A DNA stretch of 64,000 nt from NCBI RefSeq assembly GCF_910596095.1, contig NC_056546.1, positions 10,813,925 to 10,877,924 on the forward strand, given 5' to 3'. This DNA comes from Thunnus maccoyii (taxonomy: Eukaryota > Chordata > Actinopteri > Scombriformes > Scombridae). The notes beneath the pieces were generated by a model that saw nothing but the letters and a program-made list of their open reading frames with translations, was not told where the DNA came from and did no database searches. Positions 40,266 to 51,230 of the stretch are shown piece after piece; the first letter of the stretch is position 1; the number at the start of each line of letters is the position of its first letter. A program made the position numbers and the translations under genes.

Positions 40266-40909
40266 TCATTTCATCCCGTCTTTTCCCTCCCCTGTGAGTC
40301 TCGTGAGGCCGGTAGAGGTGATGGGGATCTGTGGAGGAGGAGGCACCTGGCAGATGGTGCAGGGACACGGCAGTCCGGCCCAGTGCTGGAAGCCGGAGCC
40401 CAGCTGCAAAGCCGGGGGCGCAGCCGGGGAGCCCTTCATCAGGGCGTGGGGCGCCCGGATAGACGGGAGCCCTGGCAGCGCGCTCGTCAAGGTGGAGGAC
40501 GTGGAGGAAGACAGCGCGCTCCCGAGGAGCGGGTGCATCTGGTGCGCGGCAGCGGCGGCTGCGGCGGCGGCGGCTGCAGCGGCGGGGCCCCCGGCATGTG
40601 TACCGGCACCGGCTGGGTGCGCCACGGTGCCGCAGTGGAAAGCGGAGTGCTGCCCTCCGTAAATCTCCCCCACCAGCCGCTTCATCTCGTCCAAGGAGCT
40701 GGTGAGCATCAGGATGTAGTTCCTGGCGAGAAGCAGCGTGGCGATCTTGGACAACTTCCGAACCGAGGGCCCGTGCGCGTAGGGCATCACCTCGCGCAGG
40801 CCGTCCATGGCCAGGTTAAGGTCATGCATGCGTTTCCGCTCCCGACCGTTAATCTTGAGGCGGAGCTGGAACATTTCCTCCTCGGTGACTTGTTTCTTCA
40901 GTTTATACT

Positions 40910-40940
<31 letters not shown>

Positions 40941-41132
40941 TCCTACAGACTTGCTGTCTCCGGACCGCAGGTGCTCGGGTATCTTCTGGCGCTCGCCGCT
41001 CTGCGTGGAGGAGGACACGGAGGAGCCGGTGTGGTGGTGGTGATGGTGGAGATGTGGGAGATGGTCTCGGAGAAACAAGCCGTCCATGTCCGGAGAGGAG
41101 GCTCTGCTGCTCGGGCTGGAGTCTGAATTCAT
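40266..41132 (-). CDS. olig3: Olig-family bHLH transcription factor, OLIG3-like
   Basis: A nuclear bHLH factor of neural progenitors. OLIG3 specifies dorsal hindbrain and spinal neurons and binds E-boxes as a dimer. The 288-residue protein is an intact single exon, as in other Olig genes. In order it shows: MNSDSS and [10 protein letters not shown] at the N-terminus, as in OLIG3; a His run (31-36); a 9-Ser run (65-73); the bHLH domain (about 93-150) with basic [12 protein letters not shown] and helix-2 [20 protein letters not shown]; the SAFHCGTV segment; a 13-Ala run; and a C-terminal [15 protein letters not shown] that matches OLIG3 and differs from OLIG2 (HWGGMPCPCSMCQ). The start codon has A at -3. 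Human OLIG3 is about 272 residues; the extra length is mostly homopolymer runs. The pre-bHLH stretch [13 protein letters not shown] differs from OLIG3, so the fish olig4 paralogue is the main alternative. The symbol is given at moderate confidence; family membership is near certain. Confidence 0.9.
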
Positions 41133-41180
41133 TTTATGAGATCGCTTCCGAGGTTGTTGGGTAGGAGGTCGCTGCTGGCT

Positions 41181-41205
41181 TCCTCCCTCTCTCTCACTTT
41201 CACCT

Positions 41206-41285
<80 letters not shown>

Positions 41286-41320
41286 CTCTCCCTCACTCCG
41301 TCTCTCTCTCTCTTTTCTTC
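41181..41320 (-). repeat. (GA)n tract in the olig3-like 5' UTR
   Basis: The plus strand is an almost pure CT run, so the transcript would carry (GA)n about 50-190 bases before the start codon. A few GCTC interruptions occur. It could influence translation or promoter-proximal chromatin. This is inference from position. Confidence 0.8.
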
Positions 41321-41496
41321 CTGGAGCTTTTAGTCACTCTGGTCACCTGATGTTGTCTGTATCCCTCCTGTTCCACGTTTCTGTCCTTCTTATCACATCA
41401 GTGACCACTTTTCCTCTGTGTCTGCCGGCTTCCTTTGTCTGTCTCTCTCCGTGTGTGTCTCTGTATCTCTGCGGTGAGGAGGACACTGATAGTGGG

Positions 41497-41504
41497 TATT
41501 TATA
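41497..41504 (-). promoter_or_regulatory. TATA box of the olig3-like gene
   Basis: TATAAATA on the minus strand, within CATGTATAAATACCCAC. Expected start of transcription is 25-30 bases downstream, near 41467-41472, giving a 5' UTR of about 340 bases. Upstream on the same strand lie a GC box (41575-41582) and TGACGT-type word (41557-41562). No competing TATA is nearer the start codon. Confidence 0.6.
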
Positions 41505-41556
41505 CATGCGGGCAGACAAAAGCGGCTTTCCTATTCATAACGCCTAGTTAGGAGGA

Positions 41557-41582
41557 TGACGTGCCCGTTTGAAAGGGGGCGG
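41557..41582 (-). promoter_or_regulatory. GC box and CRE-like half site upstream of TATA
   Basis: GGGGGCGG (plus strand, 41575-41582) fits an SP/KLF site. TGACGT at 41557-41562 fits a CREB/ATF half site. Both sit 55-85 bases upstream of the TATA box. A SOX-like CCATTGTC is at 41628-41635. Confidence 0.4.
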
Positions 41583-41660
41583 TGTGCTTTGACTGTCCCA
41601 GTGACCGCGGTGCGCAACCATTCACTGCCATTGTCAGGACACTGTTGGGGGGCACAGCGC

Positions 41661-41807
41661 GCTTCTCCTCTCCTCTCCTCTTCTCTCCTCTCCTCTCCTC
41701 TTCTTCTCTTCTCTTCTCTTCTCTTCTCTTCTCTTCTCTTCTCTTCTTCTCTTCTCTTCTCTTCTCTTCTCTTCTCTTCTCTTCTCTTCTTTTCTCTTCT
41801 CTTCTCG
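41661..41807. repeat. (CTCTT)n polypyrimidine array
   Basis: About 145 bases of CTCCT/CTCTT units on the plus strand, nearly pure pyrimidine. It lies about 160 bases upstream of the TATA box of the olig3-like gene. Confidence 0.9.
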
Positions 41808-42175
41808 TGGATCAGAAAATTGCTCTTCAAGGGACAAACTGGTCAGTTTTAAAATTGTTTCATTTTTGTAAAAGTTATGCATGTATTAGAGGTTGTTTTG
41901 AGAGTTTCCTACAGTTTATTTTTTTAAAGAAATTCTATCTGGTTTGTCTTGTCTGCTGATCATTTTTGTGGACTGCGCAATGCACATTTTACGCACGAAA
42001 CCAACTTGCGAAAATGTTCTTTTTTTTCACATGTTTTGATTTCACAGGCAAAGAAATAGCTGATTAAACGCACCAGAAAGGAGAGACCATGCTGTGCCAT
42101 TTCAAAAAAAATCAGCCACACAGAAAGTGTGTTCACCTTGGAGAAACAGTGTTGGTTCCTCACCGAACAGTCACA
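41808..42175. other. Gene-free upstream stretch
   Basis: AT-rich upstream DNA without a recognised motif cluster. Confidence 0.4.
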
Positions 42176-42400
42176 ATTTAAACCAAAGTGACTGCGGTTC
42201 TGCCGATGGTTTCCTGAGGGAATGAGGAGGAATGGGAAGGGAAATTACTTTCCCACTGAGCGGCTCCTGCTGCCGCAGGGTGCAGGGCCTCCGCTGGGAC
42301 AGAGGTAACATGCCCGCTCCGACACTCGGCACTCTGCTGGCCATATGGCAGCATGTGGGCGTCAGTGTTCACCAGTGTGCACCTCATGTCTGGACCTTCA
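42176..42400. promoter_or_regulatory. Upstream candidate enhancer with CATATG E-box
   Basis: GC-balanced, repeat-free DNA with GGCCATATGGC (E-box CATATG at 42342-42347) about 0.85 kb upstream of the predicted start of transcription. CATATG within an A/C-CATATG-G/T context is the preferred in-vitro site of OLIG proteins, so autoregulation is possible. Inferred. Confidence 0.35.
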
Positions 42401-45400
42401 TAAAACTTCTCATTTGTTCCATGTGTCACTGAATGACAATTCATTTTATATCTTTTTATAATAATATGATTTTAAAGAGTTTATGACTGATGTGTTTTTT
42501 AAAAAATCTCTTAAACAAAATTGAACACAAACCAAAATAGGAACAAACTCTTTCTCTGTTTTTATTAATAATAACCTGAACGTTTTTAAATAGATGACAA
42601 AACAGAAAATGCTTACAGTATATTTCAATGATTCACTTTAATTCAAAATGTTTTATTTGTCCTTTAAGAGGCATTTTGAAGCAAATACAAATACACACAA
42701 ACAATTCATTCACACACATAAAAAACAATGTAAGAATGCAAAATAAAGAGGATCTATTTAAACAAGAGAAATTGTCAAGAACAATTAAAATCAGCCATAT
42801 ACTCTATTTTCAAAATGAAACAATAAACCAAATCATGAAAATGAACACAGAGGAAAAACATGCATATCTATCACAAATCATAATTTACTGATGAACTGAT
42901 AAATCACTTAAGGTGTTGCTGTATTAAAAAATAAAGGACAATACGTTAAATTGAGTCAGTATTGGCTATATTGAGCTGCTGAGAGCGCTCTCTCCACTCT
43001 GAAGAGTCTACTCCAGATCTGTTTTGTGGAGGTGGAGTGGAGGAACAGGCCACCAACAATAACACGTGGAAGTAACTGAAGCACTCTACTCTCTCACCAC
43101 CACCTCAACATCCCTCCATCCATCCATCTGTCTGTCTCTCCGTCCGGCCATCCATCCATCCACCCGTCTGTCTGCTCACCCTGCCACCCAGCACTTCAAA
43201 CCCTGATAATAAAGTCCGTCAGATTCAGATTCTACTCGTTGCTCTGTCCTTTCGCTGAGGAGATCCCCCTCGTAGAACAGTAAAAATGTGTATTCACGGC
43301 CTCATTGTTGGCCCAGCAAAAGAGCCCTTCTCATAAAGGTGCTGCCAATGCAAAGAAAAGCGCTGGTCGGCTTTGCTCTCTCTTGGTGGCATTTGAAAGT
43401 GTAAAGCTTTGAATACCAATTGCTTGAACTGGACATATGTGAATCCGCTGTAAGCCTACTAATCCTGTCCCCAAGTGTTTCTTTGTGTGTGGGGAGCCTC
43501 GCACACCCAAGAGAAAGTGTTCCTAATCCGGCCAATGTGGAAAAATGTGTGAATGAGAGGGACAGAGGAGAGCTGAGAGAGAGGACTGGACGAGGTGTGT
43601 GTGTGTGTGTGTGTGTGTGTGTCAGGTGTCAATTTGTGCAGGAACACATGCTTTTGATGCTTTTTTTTAATGCTTTATTTATGTATTTCGTGTTTTTGAG
43701 CATGTGTGTGTGTCCATTTTAAGGCCCATAGCTGCACACCACCAGGACACTGGTCTAAATGGAGGCAGTTATTCACTGTTCCTCACACTACGTCGCAGCA
43801 GGTCGCCCCTAATGTGCTCTTTTCACTGCATAAGCTCCTCGCTTTCCTTTTATTCCTCTTTTTATCTCTGCTCCTCTCACACTCTCTTCTTCCTCTCTCT
43901 TCCTTGCTCTATCTCTGCTTCTTCTCTCACACTCCTCTCTCTCTCTCTTTATTTTTTTTTTTTTATCTTTCTCTCATACACAAGTGGCTCTCTGCTCTCT
44001 TACATCAGTTTTCCAGGCAGCAAAAAGACAGTTAGTTATTTGTATGTGTGTCTAGAGCATCTATCTTTCTGTGCTGGCACTGAGGAGCATTTATTAGGTG
44101 ATGTGCTCCTTCTAAGATCTAACAGATAATTATAGACCAAGAAAAGTGAACTTATGCTCTTCTAAAACAACCCACATCCTCGTCTCTCTCTCTCTCCTGG
44201 GTGGGCCAGACCACGAGGCCCCTTCTAATAAGCTTGGGGCAGTAAACAGTGAATGGAGGCGTTCCTGCAGCAGTATGAGAAGACAGTAGTCTGCCGTCTC
44301 ACTATCACTGCGACACAGACTGTGTTAGCTGAACATCTCTGAGCTGAAAGGAGCAGGGTGCTTAACAGGAGACAATACACACTTGGACAGAGACACGAGG
44401 TCAAGGTCACAGCCAAAGTGTCAAAGTGTAATCTGTATTTAAAAACTGTGATATTTGTTGCTCTTATTCATGTTTTGGCAATTAAAATCTGTTGAAAATG
44501 AGGTTAGTTTCAGTTACTGTTGATGTGTGATTATCTGTGATCATTAAATGTTGAAAATGATTTAATGTAGTCATTTACTTTTTGTTTTAGTTTTCTCATA
44601 AATGGAATTTGATGATTATATGAGCAATTTTGTGTAATCTCACTTTATACAAAACACTCCCACATCTGTCTGAAACAAACCTGCTAACTTAACAGCTGCT
44701 GTTTGATATTTAAGATGCTTATTTGTCATTTTTTTTAGTTCAAAAATTGTGCTGACTTTTAAACCCTAAAACAATCCAACTGTCCAATATTGTAAAAAGA
44801 CTGTTTGTGCAGTGACAGCTTTAGCAGTTAGCATGTTAGCTTTGAGACAAAGATATTACAGTACAGTTTTGATACTCTGACTTAGACCAGTAAAGTTCCC
44901 CTTGAACTAAAGCAATATCTACTTGTGACCCATCAGAGTTTTACTGTTTTAGTATTTGTTTTATAGGAATCATTTTTAGACGCCTGAAGACATAAAAATG
45001 ATCCTGTCATTCCTGTCAAAAAAAAGCAAAGATTAGAGGAATATTGTCTGAAAACATAAATATAATTTTTGGCGTGGCATGAATCTTTTCTTTGCTTTCC
45101 AGTCCTGTTAATCATCTTGTGGTCTCGATTTAGAAAACGTATTTCTTTACAGCACAAGGCGAGTTGCTTTATTGCACAAAACAGGAAGAGGAATCTATTC
45201 TTTCAGCACCAGCGGAGCTCTATCATCTTGAAAAGAAGTGAAAGATTGATTGGAAAATGTGCTCTTCATTTCAAGAAATATCGACGCTAACAGTACTTTT
45301 GGTGTTTCTGGTATGCTCTCATTACATCGAGGTATAAAAACTGCAACTCAGGCTTGTTATTCTGCCTGTGGGTATGTGTCATACACACCAAGTTTTTCCT

Positions 45401-47980
45401 CTGAATGAGAATCAAAGTTGTATGAAGGTATGTATCAAGGAAGCATGATCACCTGATAAAATCATCACCCTGTACTAATGAGACACTTTCTGTTGAAAAG
45501 CTTGAGGCGGTAAAGCTTCACCTGGATCAAACGACCGGGCTGAAAATCAAGAATATGTCACGTTGTCTTGACCTGCAGGAAGAATTTTATTTAATATGAA
45601 TCAACTCTCAAAGCTGAGAGTTATAACATGTTAACAACATCACCGGTTTGAAAGACTACGAGACATGTTTCTATTTGTAAGTGTTTTAGTGACATTTTAG
45701 GTTTAAATTATTACTGAGATGATCATAGTAGTTTATAACTGTTTATTATCAATGTAGATATATATATATATACGTACAGTTCAGTGTCATAATTTTGTCT
45801 TCACAGTGAATGAGAGGTGGGGGATCATGACTTTATCAGAAGTGATAAGTATTGATAAGCACAATTAAGATTCATAAAATGTAACAAAAAAATCAATGGC
45901 TTCAAATGACGAACCCAGAATTTTTAAACATTTCTGGATTATCTGTTGTGTCACTGGAAGAGGAGGCCAAATTTAGAGTTTCCTCTGTTGTGTTTGGCAT
46001 ACTGTATCATATTAAGTAACTATACTTCCAGTGTGAATTCAGTCAGTTTGTTTGAAGATGTTGTGTACATTGTTTAATCTGCTAAAAAACTTGTTACAAA
46101 CATTCTTAATGAGGGCAGGGTATCATATATCATATCAGATCATGGAGGCATCAATCCAGAATACATTATAATCTCAGATTCAAGGACATGGATCTTCTGT
46201 TTTTTTATAATGAGGTTTTATCATAACCCTCAGTGCAACTACAGACCCTTTAAGACTGATTTGAGTTTTATCTTGTTTATCTTGAATTCTGAACTAATCT
46301 TTCAAAACTGAGGCGTCGTTGTCACTATCTGCCGATTTAAAGAAGAGATACTTGTACCATGTGCTTTATGTTTGACAGGAGATCAAGGTGACGTCATTAT
46401 TTCATTATCATCGTCATCATCATTATCATCATATATTAGTTTGTTAAAGCTTTGATGATGAGAGAAATATAGTAGTTAAACAATAATATATATATAAATT
46501 TAACCAATATCACTAAGTTTGTTAAAATAATAATTTTACTCCATTTTCACTTTTAAGAATATTTACCACGTCGTGCTTGTTTGCATTCATTCATGAACTA
46601 TTTTCTATTTCATTGTATTTGCACATTATTGCACAGCAAGGGAGCCTGTCCACTTATTTTATTTCTGTTTTATGTCCGTACACCTTCTTGAGTCATTGTG
46701 GCAAAAAGAAAAGTGTAAAAACTCTCAGCAGAAAAATGTTTAGAATTTAAAACTTTTGGTTTTAAAAATCTCCTCATTTAATTGATGAGCAAAGTTCTTC
46801 AGGACAACAAACTTTATAGACAAAAAAACAATGACATTGCTGATATAATCCTAAAAGAAGATATTGGAGCTCTTCATTAATACGCCATGTAGTTAACATT
46901 TAAGAACTTATTTGTGTGACTTGACCGACACATCATCCAGAAAATAAGATGCATAGAAAGTAGACATGAACCAGATAGATACACAGTATTAAATAAGACC
47001 CGAATACTGTCAAAAATATATAAAATTTAAGTTTTTGCAAATAGTTAATGTGAACTTATTTCGCATGGACAAAACTACTCAATACTACTCAATAATCAAT
47101 ACTACTCAATACTCTCTGATCAGTGTGAAAAGCATGGAGGACAAAATAAAACCCCATCAGTGCACTGTTTATGGTGATGTTAAAGGCTGCAGAGCTTCTG
47201 GGAGATGTTAGTTCCTCTTTGAGCCAAATTCTGTGTAACAGTAATAGTGATTGATTTACTGTATATTGCCAAAAAGGAAAGTCGAGCCTTTACATAGAAA
47301 TTCTTCCAACAGTAACACTTTTGAATGATGAATTTATGAACAGCAGGTTTATGTTTTTTTCCATTGGGAGGACGACTGTGTCTAACTTTTTCAATATGTT
47401 AAAATTCAAATAAAAATATTGTTTAAAAAAAAGACATTTTCCTCACCAGACTGTCCAGTAGGAATATTTGAGTTTTGAAGAGGTTCTGTTGTTTCTTTTT
47501 GGACTATATAAAGTGTGAAATTTACTATTTTTTCACTCTTTTTGTTGTTAAAATAAAATTCAGATCATTCTACTAAATACTGAGGCCTGCAGTATATTAG
47601 ATCAAATCCATGTGTAACTGTTGATTTACAATCCTTTCATTTTACCCGCCAAAGGCACCATCAAACCTCAGTTTGAAGTCTCACAAAAAGAGATTTCACA
47701 GAGGTTGAAGCTTCGAATGGCAGATGGAAGACAGCAACAAGAGCGAAGCCAGGCAAAAACCCTCCAGCCTCCGTCAAAAGTAAGCTCTGAGATTTCTTTT
47801 CTAAATGAAAGCTCAACATTTGAAAAATAAAAAATATACGACACCTCTCAGAGATGTTAGGAAAACTTTTAAAAGCCTTATTTCCCTTCTTAGTTTTCTT
47901 TGGGTAAATTCTGGGCGAAAGAAAATATCAATAAGATTTTTGTCTTTCTCATTCCTGCTTTATGAAAAGTAAACAAACCT
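42401..47980. other. Long gene-free stretch
   Basis: No gene was recognised in 5.6 kb. Simple sequence includes CCATCCATCC/TCTGTCTG tracts (43110-43172), (GT)n at 43594-43622, a CT-rich tract at 43850-43975 and CATCAT-type sequence at 46400-46432. A short ACTACTCAAT tandem array lies at 47077-47112. The remainder is AT-rich and unremarkable. Confidence 0.45.
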
Positions 47981-48175
47981 TCAAATTATAGCAAGCCTTT
48001 AATTAAGGAGACGATCAAACGATTAAAAGCTCGTTAATTACAGACCTCACAACCATCTCCGCCAACATGAATATTGAGGTCCTAATTAATATTTGTGGGG
48101 CTGTTTTGTTCTTGGAAGACATTGGCGTTAATTAGGCAAAAACAAGTAAAATTAACATTTTACTAATGAAAAAAA
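47981..48175. promoter_or_regulatory. Candidate conserved element dense in TAATTA cores
   Basis: In about 190 bases: CTTTAATTAAGG, CGATTAAAAGC, CGTTAATTACAG, CCTAATTAATATTTG and GCGTTAATTAGGC, interleaved with non-repetitive words. At least four TAATTA/TTAATTA homeodomain cores are present. No coding potential. About 7 kb upstream of the olig3-like gene. Confidence 0.45.
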
Positions 48176-49000
48176 CACACCTTCATGTTCTTATTTCTTT
48201 CTGTCTGAACGCACTCTGATATAAATTTGGCATCTCAAAGCTTTCTGAAGCATGTTGATAATGAGTTTTATCAGACAGAAGCAATAAAGTTTTCTGTCAC
48301 AATGCACAACTGCTCGAGGTATTTCGTGATTGTCTTTTTTTTTTGGAAAAGAGATATATTTACTGAGGTGTGAAAAAAGTCACTATTTAGTTATGAGTCT
48401 TTGTTTTTAACACCTATCGACTTGAGAGAACTTAAATCCTGGTTCAGGTTCAGATTTTACACATGTGAGTCAAAGAAAAAAACATTTCTTCGTTCCTCTT
48501 AAAGGTTACTTAATTCATGAAGTGGATCCTTGAAGCATAACCTTCATAATCATCATCATCATCTCCAGTATCATCCTCGCCTCGGTCATCAGTCATCCCC
48601 CTCCTCCTCCTCATTAGTCTCACACAGACACACGAAAGCAGCCTCACACACACACACACACACACCACTTAACCAGGCTCCAGCCCGGCCCACCAGCTTT
48701 TGCAACAAGGTTCTCCTTTTAACTGTCCCTTTCAATGCTGGACAATCGGACACCTCCCATCGCCTCCTTTCAGGCTGCAGCCCCAGCCTCCTCTCCTCTC
48801 CTCCCCATTCTGCTCCCTGTGTCACTTTGTGTCCGCTTCGCCCCCTCGCAATGGGTGCACATGACCAGAAAATGAAGCAGGGGTCTCTGCAAGCACAGAA
48901 TGAAAGCGAGTATGTTTGTGTATTTGAGAGAAGGGGAGAGACAGGAGCAGAGGGAAGGAGAGAGATTAACATGTAAGATTTACGCTGGTGTGAGGGGGTG
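48176..49000. other. Gene-free stretch
   Basis: ATCATCATC at about 48548-48562, (CA)n at 48649-48665, and GC-balanced sequence at 48680-48860. No gene was recognised. Confidence 0.4.

Positions 49001-49002
<2 letters not shown>

Positions 49003-49051
<49 letters not shown>
49003..49051. repeat. (GT)n microsatellite
   Basis: About 24 units, followed by a reverse-phase (CA)n at 49163-49195. Together they could pair in single-stranded DNA. Confidence 0.9.
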
Positions 49052-49052
<1 letters not shown>

Positions 49053-49159
49053 TGCTAACTAATGAGTGTCCGTCTCAGTTTTACTGAAACAAGATCGTTT
49101 GATTCATTACAGATTAGTCGTGACATCAAAAACTTGCAATCACACACAGTTTTTTCATG

Positions 49160-49197
<38 letters not shown>

Positions 49198-49739
49198 GCT
49201 GTAAGCATGCATGTACACTCAAACACATGTATGTGCGACTAAAGATATGCACACATGAAAATGCACACACTCATCTCCATTTAGAGGAGTACCTCAGGCT
49301 GCAGGGTGTAATGCCTGGTTACTGTTAGAGAGATTATCACATCATTAACCACTAATGAAAAACCAATTCAGACTGCACTCCTCCTGGGCTCTGCGCTCGC
49401 TCTTTCTCGCTCAGTTGGAGAGTTTCTGGGTAACAAGGGCAATAAAACATAAGCTACCCATGCTTCTTGGTTATTTTAGTCTTTGCTCTGGAGAGGAGAG
49501 GAGAGGAGAGGAGAGGAGAGAAGAGAAGAGAATCAAGTCACAAAAATAAAAAATAAAATGAAAAAAACTTTCTTCCAAACAGCAGCTTTGAAATTATTTT
49601 CTTCATCCCTATCAGCTACTAAGTAGAGGGAGTTTAGCTTCAGTGAGTCCAGTTACTGACAACATGTTTTGAGGTGATTACTGCAAGTCTTTCAACCTTT
49701 AGGATGTTGACATTCATATACTGTAAATTGTAATTTCTC

Positions 49740-49890
49740 AATCTTGGTCTATTCTCTGCACACAACATCTGCTGGATGTCTGTCCATCCTGGAAGAGGGA
49801 TCCCTCCTCTGTTGCTCTTCCTGAGATTTCTTTCATTTTGTCCCTGTTAAACTAAACTAAAACTAAACTAAATAAACTTGACTTGACTTG
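49740..49890 (+). mobile_element. Probable repeat 3' end (GAGGGATCCCTCCTCTGTTG type)
   Basis: GTCCATCCTGGAAGAGGGAT then CCCTCCTCTGTTGCTCTTCC then TGAGATTTC resembles a dispersed fish repeat end. It closes with simple CTAAACTAAACTAAA and TTGACTTGACTTG runs, the usual look of a retroposon tail. Only one copy is in the window, so assignment rests on memory of the phrase. Confidence 0.4.
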
Positions 49891-50920
49891 TGATAGGGCT
49901 GAAATTAATGCTCAGGTCGAGGGGAGGTGCCACCAAAATGCCCACACCAGGCGGGATTAAAATTCATGAACATCTCTACCAATAATCAGAATGACTACTA
50001 AACATGTCCAAATGAAGTGAACACACAGATACAAACACAGATAACATGCAGATTCCTCTCTCAATCACCTTTGTGGTGTTGTGTTTTAACCTGATCATTG
50101 ATAATTTCTGTTATGCACAAGTCTTAAAGCTTTAGTGAAGTGTATATTTTACATAAAAACTCCACAGTGTGTTTCAGTGTGCAGGAGGAGCACATTAACA
50201 TAAGAACACTATAATATAACACAGTTGAACAAAATCCTTGCACAACTTTGTGAAAATTGTCAAGCTTTGTGGTTGTGTTGAACATGATGAGTCTTTTATC
50301 CAGAGCATAAGTGGTGATGCTTTGAATTCGGTGTATATGTGTTATAAAAGCACATGTCTATAAAAATATATATATATTCTTTATAACGGTTTTCCATGCA
50401 AACAACTATCTCACTTTCTAGAATCAGTATTAGAGTAGTTGACCTCGTGCTTGAGCAGTTTCAAAGGTCAACGCTCAATTACCAGCGGACCTCGTGGAGC
50501 AGAAACAAGCAGCGGTGACACGTGAACTCAGATTATTCATCATCGTTGCTCGTCAAAGCCGAAACCAGACCTTCATTTTCTGGGGGCTGGAAGGATGAAT
50601 CGTTGATTAAATGAATCATCTGCGTATTTTAATGCTCCGAGAGAAAGTTTATGGCACGAGAAAGAAAGAGACAGAGAGAGAGTGAAGAAACAACTTCATC
50701 AAACACATCATCCGTCCTGTGACTCTTTGCATTGTGACATCGGTTTGCTCCTGTGTACAGCAGTTTTATATTTATGTGTCTGCTCTGCACACTTTTTCTG
50801 TACGTGTTTGAAGGCACGTGTGGCATGTGTATGTGTGTTTTGACTGCACGCCGAAATAATAAAAACCACACCAGCACAGGCCACATTTTTCAAGTTTGTT
50901 TGACGCATTTAAAATGCTAA
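49891..50920. other. Gene-free stretch
   Basis: AT-rich with no gene. 50450-50640 is more balanced and may be conserved. Confidence 0.4.
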
Positions 50921-51230
50921 TAACCAGTTTATTATGTGCTACATCAAATGCAAATGCTCTGTTTTACTGCCCTGAAGTTGGGCCGACGTTAGCATTTGCA
51001 TATCTTATGTCTGTCTCCTTTGCATGCATGGAGGAACTGGATAACGGGCAGACTCCCAATAAATAACATTAACAGGCGCATTAGATAAACAAGCTCCAAT
51101 AATGCTGCTATTAGGGAATGCAGAGCCATAGCCCGTAGGTGTTTGACACAGCAGCATATGGTGTGCGAATTCCCCCAAATCAACCTAACGCCAGCGTTAT
51201 CTGGAAATGTCAGGGAGAGCAGACGGATTG
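50921..51230. promoter_or_regulatory. Candidate enhancer with two inverted POU octamers
   Basis: ATGCAAAT at 50948-50955 and its inverse ATTTGCAT at 50994-51001 lie 38 bases apart. TTTGCATGCATGG follows at 51018. Further right are CATTAGATAAAC and AATAATGCTGCTATTAGG. The block is repeat-free. It lies about 9.5 kb upstream of the olig3-like start of transcription. Function is inferred from motif arrangement. Confidence 0.45.

Noticed and set aside
40383..41126. 247-codon plus-strand frame opposite the olig3-like gene
   Set aside because: It is the antisense of a GC-rich real coding exon; it has no recognisable domain and its runs simply mirror the Ala, Ser and His tracts.
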